The position numbers and the translations under genes were made by a program. 64,000 nt of DNA from Gymnopus androsaceus JB14. Lineage: Eukaryota > Basidiomycota > Agaricomycetes > Agaricales > Omphalotaceae. Every line of letters begins with the position of its first letter. Position 1 is the first letter of the stretch. The notes beneath the pieces are model-generated. The model saw only the letters and a list, made by a program, of their open reading frames with translations. It did no database searches and had not been told where the DNA came from. Below, piece after piece: positions 57,707 to 64,000 of the stretch. Where the stretch lies: contig ML769411.1 of assembly GCA_009733575.1 (NCBI GenBank), positions 308,555 to 372,554 on the forward strand, given 5' to 3'.

Positions 57707-58228
57707 TCAGGCATTTACAACACGATACTGCCTGTGTTTCGACCTCTGATGCTGGCGAGCATCTAGTGGAGGTTGAGTATATTGACCCAACCTATCCTGA
57801 GATCCGCCTCTCGACGCTGTCGACGGATCCGTATGGTCAGAAGATCTACTGTAGGCCTGTTGCCTGGTACTTGGGTGAGGACGATATTTCGCAGCAGGTT
57901 CAAGATGATGCTGATGAATAACATCGCCATTCGGAGCGCGGACAACTTTGGTGGCTATTGTCTGCAGCTGAGCATCACGCATCACCTGCGTGCGAGACGT
58001 TTGAGCGCGTTTGGAAGCGTCGACTCGCATGAACGGCGGAAACTCCTGGTTTAGATCCCAGGGTTGAGGTCGCGCATTCAATGGAGGGGAAGAACCGGGA
58101 ACGTAGAAAACGTTTCGTCCATGGATATCTACTTCTCGAGCCTGGGCGGGGGAAACGGTGTAGGTGCCCTTCTCGCACCCACGACAATTGTATGTGCCGG
58201 GAGCTGGTCGAGGGGAGTTGGGGAACAT
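57707..58228 (-). CDS. Small Cys-motif protein of unknown function
   Basis: A single open frame of 173 residues opens MFPNSPRPAPGTYNCRGCEK and has a CxxC pair (NCRGCEKGTYTV). In-frame codons just upstream encode LPADWPALHHKCNKSRC, adding two Cys and two His, so the true start may lie further 5', and together these could form a zinc site. The rest is polar, with QHHLEPAAKYRP and many Arg/Gln/Ser, and ends RQHQRSKHRQYRVVNA. No membrane part or signal peptide is seen. It is convergent with the NmrA-like gene, about 125 bp apart. It might be a nucleic-acid-binding protein, but the function is unknown to me. Confidence 0.5.
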   Translation of the reverse strand: MFPNSPRPAPGTYNCRGCEKGTYTVSPAQAREVDIHGRNVFYVPGSSPPLNARPQPWDLNQEFPPFMRVDASKRAQTSRTQVMRDAQLQTIATKVVRAPNGDVIHQHHLEPAAKYRPHPSTRQQAYSRSSDHTDPSTASRGGSQDRLGQYTQPPLDARQHQRSKHRQYRVVNA

Positions 58229-58785
58229 GCAGCGGCTTTTGTTACACTTGTGGTGTAGCGCGGGCCAGTCGGCGGGAAGCTTGGTCTTGCCAACTAGAGG
58301 AGAAGGTTCGGGAATTTAGGACGAGAACTGAAGCGAAGCAGTAGAGAAAAACATACAGCTGAACATGACGATTGATAATTGAAAAAGGATAGAAAAGAAG
58401 GTTTGAGAGCGTAGCGCTAGCGCTTGCAGATTATGGATTAAAGAAAGTGAGTGAACGTTGGTGCGTCTCTGTGAAAGTTGAGAAACATATTCCATAGGCC
58501 TGTTAGCTTTATACTCAGGATGAAGCCACAATGCGTGGAAATATCATTTCGGGGAGACAATGGACCGCTGCTGACCAGTTCCACTGGCCTTTCTCTTTCC
58601 ATGACATTGATCGACCAGAATCGGGAAGACAATAGCCACAGCGACACAGAGTCCAAAAATCATCGCGTGGGCCACAAACCGACTCACCTTTGTTCATCTC
58701 ACCCTGGAACTTACAGTGAAATAGCACAGATGGTTGTACACGTTGAGAAATATAGTATATTCCAATGAAAAAATACAAGCGTAAT
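58229..58785. other. Intergenic region between the Cys-motif gene and the hydratase
   Basis: About 550 bases with short overlapping open frames only. It may include a 5' exon of the Cys-motif gene, because an in-frame coding extension is visible upstream of its ATG. The hydratase 3' flank lies on the right. Confidence 0.4.
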
Positions 58786-60012
58786 TCAAAGCTTCGCCTT
58801 GTGGTGCTTGACGTCCACAGTCCGCCACTGCGTAGAATGGTGCATTAACCCTCCATTACACAACCAGGAAGAGATCGAGATACTCACCCAAGGATACCAG
58901 GGAGAAGAGTTCTTGGAAAGCGTATCAGGGAACTTTGGGTTCCTTCGCTCCTTGAACGATAATGCGCCTTCAGCCGCATCTTTCCCGGAACCAAGAAGCT
59001 TGATAGCCCTCGAATCAAGGATGTGATTTTCTTCAATCGTATCCCCAGGATGTTGCAAGAGTCCTTTGGTATACGCCACGGAAATCTGGGAAGTGTTGAT
59101 GGCTAGGTCTTTGGCCAGAGCTAACGCGGCTGGAAACACGTCTTCTCGCCTGGGGAGTATTTCGTGATATAGATTGGATATGAGAGGCGAAGTTGGGGAG
59201 ACGGTGATACCGGACAAAAGAAGAGAATTGGCACGAGAATGTCCAAGTAAGCGTGGAAGAAGATAAGTTGACGCGGCTGGAGGTTTATTGACACGTTAGT
59301 GGCGATCCCTTGGGTTGAAAAGAGGTTAACATACCCTCGGGATTGATACCCCGACGAACGAAAGGAAATACTAGCTTGGCACCTTCCCAAACGAATCTAA
59401 AATCGAAAGGAAGTTGCATCGCAGTCATGCCGACACCAGCCTAGAATAACTCATGAGCTGATAAAGAAGGAAAGCATGTCTTTTACTAACCGCATGCCCA
59501 TTGACCGCAGCAATAGTAAGTTTGCGACACTTGTATATTGCCATTGTAACCTGACCTCCCCCATCCCTATGGGCTGCGCCAAAACTCAACGATACGTCCA
59601 TTCTGAACAAAAAAGCAACAAACCAGTTTCTCCTTCCAGGTCTTCTTCTGGCCTGAAAAGCATTCCCCATCCTTTCGATATATCGGCCTAAACAAGTCGG
59701 TTAGAGCTTACTTGTCCAGCACAGAGGACCATTCTCACTCCTGAGCAGAATGCAGGCGCTGTATGTTCAGCAGTTAAAACGACCACACGGACGCGATCAT
59801 CTCTGTCTGCGATATCGAAAACCTGGATCAATTCTGCTGGAAGGGTATCCCCAAAAGTGTTTCTCCTACATTCAAGTGGTCAGTTGTCGGTGGTTTGGGC
59901 CGTTTTGAACGATCGCTTACTGTTTTGCTCTGTTCAGGGTGACAACTAGAACGCCATTGTCTAGCTTCGCTATGATTGCTTTGAATCCAAGGCTACTGTA
60001 GTCCAAAGCCAT
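58786..60012 (-). CDS. Peroxisomal enoyl-CoA hydratase/isomerase family protein
   Basis: The crotonase-fold protein opens MALDYSSLGFKAIIAKLDNG with VLVVTLNRAKQ. Then NTFGDTLPAELIQVFDIADR, VRVVVLTAEHTAPAFCSGAD (oxyanion-hole block), AHRDGGGQVTMAIYKCRKLT with IAAVNGHAAGVGMTAMQLP, WEGAKLVFPFVRRGINPEAA, and LLSGITVSP. The C-terminus is HHKAKL, where AKL fits the type-1 peroxisomal targeting signal, so it should act in peroxisomal fatty-acid oxidation. The last intron (about 58836-58895, 60 nt) has no stop and is a multiple of three, so unspliced mRNA would still read through. A frame step near 59600-59640 around the WGMLF exon is uncertain. Hydratase versus isomerase activity is not decided by what I can see. 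Confidence 0.82.
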
Positions 60013-60351
60013 AGTGGAGAAAGAGTTGAAGAGTCCGGTATGTGAATAGCCGATTACAATTATATTACTGCCGGGGCCGGTCTCGGGAAAGGTATTTTTG
60101 AAGCCGAGCTTTAGCAAGGACCCGGTCGAAAGAATTCATTTAGAAAAGATTCAGCTGTAGAGGTGGTGAAAGAAAGGTTGTAGTGGAGAGAAAGAGCTCA
60201 GAATGGGCAATCCGGGCAAACATCGGAGTCGCTCCGAGTCGGCGCTTCAATTCCGAACTTCAACCAATAAGTATCTCTACTCGAAAACTGCATATTGGCC
60301 CCGCTTCTTGGAATCTCGAATATCTTATGCTTTCTTCTTGCCGGCAGTAGA

Positions 60352-62537
60352 ATGGCTGAAACACTCGCCATAAAACAAGCCACATCGGAGGCCAGTGGCG
60401 CCTTGAATGATCATTCCTCATCGGAAACTATTATCGTCTTGGATTCGGCGCCAACTGAAGGAAAGCCAGTAGGAGAGTTCCATGGTACCTCTGAGGTAAG
60501 TATATAAAGGCTGGGCCATTATTGTTTCTCACTGTCAATAGATTTCTTCAATACCCAACGGGTCCTCGATTTCGAGCTCAGTCGCTGGAAAAGCAATAAA
60601 CGATCCTCCAAAGTCATCTATTAACATTCTTGAAGCCACCATCACCCCCAGAACGCTCAGTTGCAGAATGGAAGCGTAATGCCACTAGCCACCAACGTAC
60701 ACGATGCGTCCAAACACCACATTCCATCTTCGCATTCGTCCCAAGACGAAACGTTATTATCGTCGCACACAGTCCGAGATGTAGTCCTCCCTCTCATATT
60801 GAAGAATGCCAACCTTCGGAACGGAAATGTGAAGAATGATACTTCCGAGAGCACTCAGGGTGCAGCACAAAACGTTCTCACTAACGAAGTCTGTCAGTCG
60901 ATTGCAATGCAGATGGTCGAGGTTCAGAAGCAGCTGCATGAAGCCCGTCTTCCTCCCGACGTTTCCAATGCATTCGGAAACGCTGATGGCCAAGATGTAC
61001 GCTCGACAGTCCCTGGAAATGCAGATGCTGGTTCTTCGCATTCTTCGGTCTCATCGACAGTAGTTGATAAGGCCGTGCCGCAGTTGAATGGAATAGAGAA
61101 ATCAAGCACTCAGAGGATGCTGGGCAATGGATATGCTGAAGGTTCCCGAGATTTCCGCGGTAGCCCGACGAAGCGCAGGCGGCTAGATACCAACGCCTAT
61201 TCGTTCTCGGAATCTCCTGTGTCTCCACGTCGAGGCTCAACCCCGAACGAACTATTGGCTCGTTCTCGAGGTCAATACGATTCTATTAATGGATTCACGT
61301 TGCCTCCCACATCTCCGAATAATACCCAGCAAGCCAGATATGCTCCTTCACCTCATAACTCTGAACCATCACGAGACCAATCAGAGGTCCCATCTTATCA
61401 TTCACATTCGCCTCCACATCGAAGAGGATATTCGCAATCCCGTTCTCGCTCACCACCCGCCTTCCAATCAAACGGATTCCATATTAGTCAACGGTCTCGT
61501 TCATTTGCACGTTCTTCCAACACTCCTACACCCGCTCCATTGCTTACCACAGGGGCGCCATCCACACACGATTCCTCTTCTGCCTCTCCGCGCGCGACGC
61601 GCCAGCTAAACGGTAAAGCGCATGGTCATTCGTCCAAACCCGTTTCTTTAAGCGCTACATACGCTCCTCACCTTTCTTCATCGCCGCTCAACGGCGAAGG
61701 AGATAGGGACATGTCAATGTCGCCTACACCACGACCTGAACCCAGACCCGCCCTAGATGGAGGCAGAAAAACTATGGCTTTATCTTCGGATATAGAAATG
61801 GGGTCTCCGCATCATGAGCCCGTAGAAGAAAAACTAGTAGTCGAAGATGCAGCTCATGTTCTCTCATCATTCACTCCGATACCAGCATGTCATAGGGTAC
61901 CAGGTATATGGGGTGTCGGAAAAGGCTTGGAAGATCCTGGAATCTTGGAATTCTCATTCGATATTGATATTGAAACTGCACAAAAATGGTCTATCAAGTG
62001 GGTGCAAACCCTATTCTGGTGATGTCTCATGTATTCTTACCTGACATTGCTCTAGCATGGAAAATACAGAAAAACAAGCTTCCAGTGAAAACACTAAACT
62101 TGCGGTGCATTTATTATGTCTTCCCGTGGAACTTGTAACCTCCACACTATGCAATATGCACTCTGCAGACATCAGCAAACTCTGGATGTCTCATCATACT
62201 TGGCCTGCACAAGGTTCACTTGTTGTTGAAATAAACCATGGGAAATTGCATGGAAAAACTTGGTTGCCTCACTATCTGGTCAGTTTAGCATTGATAGGAA
62301 TTTGACCAAAATACTGATGTATCAAATGTTTAGGGATCTGAAAACACACCATTGAACATCACAGAAGCTATTCAACTGGGAGAAAACAAGATTCGCTGTA
62401 TCCAACTGTCCTCATTGAAGCATCTTTTTGCCATTCATGCAAGTATCACCATTGCACCAGAACCTGTTGAGGAGTATAATGTCTCTGTTGATCCTCCTGT
62501 AGAGCTAGAGATGGACATCACAGTAGATTTTGGATAA
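60352..62537 (+). CDS. Ser/Pro-rich, probably nuclear protein with conserved C-terminal region
   Basis: The ATG at 60352 opens MAETLAIKQATSEASGALND. Most of the protein (about residues 60-480) is disordered: Ser-, Pro-, Arg-rich, with SPTKRRRLDTNAYSF (a probable nuclear signal), SPPHRRGYSQSRSRSPP and SQRSRSFARSSNTPTP. A folded-looking end starts at AHVLSSFTPIPACHRVPGIW with GVGKGLEDPG and, across introns at about 61999-62055 and 62279-62333, continues with LVVEINHGKLHGKTWLPHYL and NITEAIQLGENKIRCIQLS to TAA or TGA-type end near 62537. The ITEAIQ-LGENKIR pattern slightly recalls the PINIT region of SUMO ligases, but no zinc-ring follows, so I do not assign it. The function is unknown. Confidence 0.6.
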
Positions 62538-62832
62538 GGTATGCAGGTGACAGTCCGGGCAGGCACCACATGACTTTTGCAACACTTACTTTTAGCAAAA
62601 ATCCTGCTGGGCGTATCAAGATATACCTTCTATCTTCATTTACCCAGTAGGAATTTTTCTAAAAGTGAGTGTAGCAGTCTTGCAGTCACACATGACCTTG
62701 GTCATTTGCATACCTTGAATTTTGTCTTAATTAACACCTTGTGCATATATCCATGAATGACATTAATACTTGGCCACTTTATCTTTTGCAGCAAGTCTAG
62801 ACTCTACAATTCTTCTCTATGATGTGAAGAAA

Positions 62833-63678
62833 TTAAGATGAAGAGGGCTCCGACACCAAAAATCCAACAAGACATGAATCTAACATGAACTCAACATTGA
62901 CCCATGCATGAGTCGATGCTGTAAATAGAACCGATGGTTGTTACTAGACAGCACAACAATAATTATGAGAAATTGATATTACCAAAAAGTTTCGTTCCAT
63001 CTCTCCCAGCCACGCGCATGAGTTCCTTTTCACCGCCAGGATGGAATGGTAAATATGCTGTTATATTGTAGACTTTTCCATTGAATGCAGACCAAGCATC
63101 GTCTCGGGTTTTATGTTGCTTGAGTACGGATGGGGGTATACGCATTAATGAATCCACGCCCTACGAGAAGAAGGACAGGACCGAAGAAGTAGTAAGTTGT
63201 TGCGAACGAAATACAAGATACTGCAAATGTGGCGTACCCGAAGATCCTGTCCAGACGACTTCAGCGCCGCCCAATCTAAAGGACTATGACCAGGTGCTAG
63301 AGCAACCTTCTCTCGCTTCTTACTAGGCTTCACGGGAGCTTTCGTCGTTGTAGGAGGCACGGCAAGGCCGCCTCGACCCGAAGTTGGAACGCCTATAGTG
63401 CGATTGATCAAGTTGGGTGCAGGAGGAGGTGGCATTAATTGGGAATCCGTAAGAATCTTGGGTATCGAAGTCGATGGTTCCTGCACCTGCATTCGTTGTG
63501 CACTGTTCAAACTAGGGAATGCTGGCGGGTTGTCATCGGTTTCCTTCTCGGTATCGGATCCATCATCATCCTGATCATCCTCAGCAGGAGGTGGCGAAAC
63601 TTGTACAAGAGCAGGTGGAGAGGTCGAAATCGAAGGAACTGCTGAAGGAGTAGGAAACCAATTGCGAAGGAAGGACAT
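62833..63678 (-). CDS. Cytochrome b5-type heme-binding domain protein
   Basis: The ATG at 63678 opens MSFLRNWFPTPSAVPSISTS. A disordered Pro/Asp-rich N-terminal half (EDDQDDDGSDTEKETDDNPP) precedes a basic stretch and the b5 domain: LKQHKTRDDAWSAFNGKVYN, ITAYLPFHPGGEKELMRVAG (HPGG carries the first heme-ligand histidine) and RDGTKLF. After an intron, ASTHAWVNVEFMLDSCLVGF supplies the second histidine; the end is LVSEPSSS, TAA at 62833-62835. The architecture resembles fungal Irc21-like or the b5 part of b5-reductase fusions, but here no reductase part follows. It probably passes electrons in the cytosol; partner unknown. Convergent with the Ser/Pro-rich gene. Confidence 0.82.
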
Positions 63679-64000
63679 GACAATGAGTCAATATGACAGC
63701 GCGGAGGAAGGATTATCTTGCGTCACAGCCACACCGATTTGATTGACCGCTCCGGCGGCGCTCGCTGCTCGACTAGAATAGGTCGTGAAGATGTTTAGAA
63801 CAGAGTGAGGCCACGATTACACAGTACAGCTCGTTAGGCAAAGCGTTGAATCCTGAGTTACGGATCGAGCTACACACGCTCGAGAAGTACATACCTTTAC
63901 GTTCCAATACTCCGAAAGCAAACAGCTTCGTATGATCATTCGGTTTACATGCTATTAATGGTAAAAGTACAGTTATGATTACACTTCCAAGCCATAGAAA
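63679..64000. other. Right edge of the window, upstream of the cytochrome b5 gene
   Basis: About 320 bases with no coding stretch I can support. It should carry the promoter of the minus-strand b5-domain gene. Confidence 0.4.

Noticed and set aside
1..64000. CRISPR arrays, prophage, bacterial operons or secondary-metabolite core genes
   Set aside because: None seen; gene structure is eukaryotic throughout and no polyketide, peptide-synthetase or terpene-synthase motifs were found.

Overview
This window looks like nuclear DNA of a mushroom-forming basidiomycete (Agaricomycetes). Genes are dense, lie on both strands, and are cut by many 45-65 bp GT-AG introns, with several very short exons. 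The gene set is eukaryotic and fungal: Mic60, Atg15, Atg22, neutral trehalase, Mediator 22, Arp10, a GATA factor, and an arrestin-like family that I associate with basidiomycetes. No rRNA, tRNA, CRISPR or bacterial-type operon was seen. All functional calls come from reading translated exons and recognising family motifs by eye; no search was run.

Layout. 0-2.8 kb: the 3' end of MIC60 and an unnamed coiled-coil gene on the opposite strand. 2.8-4.6 kb: a gene-poor stretch with two inverted repeats and remains of a minus-strand coding region. 4.7-22.9 kb: five arrestin-like genes, interrupted after the first by ATG22, neutral trehalase and ATG15. The two autophagy genes act at the vacuole (lysis of autophagic bodies, amino-acid efflux) and trehalase mobilises stored trehalose, so this block reads as a nutrient-recycling neighbourhood, although physical proximity does not prove co-regulation. 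22.9-32.2 kb: a lysine methyltransferase-like protein, a peroxisomal adenine-nucleotide carrier, an amidase-signature enzyme and an oligopeptide transporter. 33.3-38.5 kb: a PX/PB1-like protein and ARP10. 38.7-42.0 kb: two homoserine-acetyltransferase-like alpha/beta hydrolases, the first with a tandemly duplicated 3' end. 42.1-43.0 kb: a short element bounded by 17-bp terminal inverted repeats. 43.1-45.5 kb: a membrane protein and MED22. 45.5-51.0 kb: no supportable gene. 51-53.6 kb: a GATA transcription factor. 54.5-63.7 kb: a TauD-type dioxygenase, an NmrA-like oxidoreductase, a small Cys-containing protein, a peroxisomal enoyl-CoA hydratase/isomerase, a Ser/Pro-rich probable nuclear protein and a cytochrome b5-domain protein.

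A feature that affects the whole annotation is the number of single-base frame breaks inside otherwise well conserved genes (MIC60, trehalase with about six, ATG15, one arrestin, the carrier, the amidase, ARP10, a hydrolase). Most look like one extra base. Either the sequence carries uncorrected insertion errors or several genes are decaying; the spread over unrelated housekeeping genes favours error. Gene ends below are given across these breaks.
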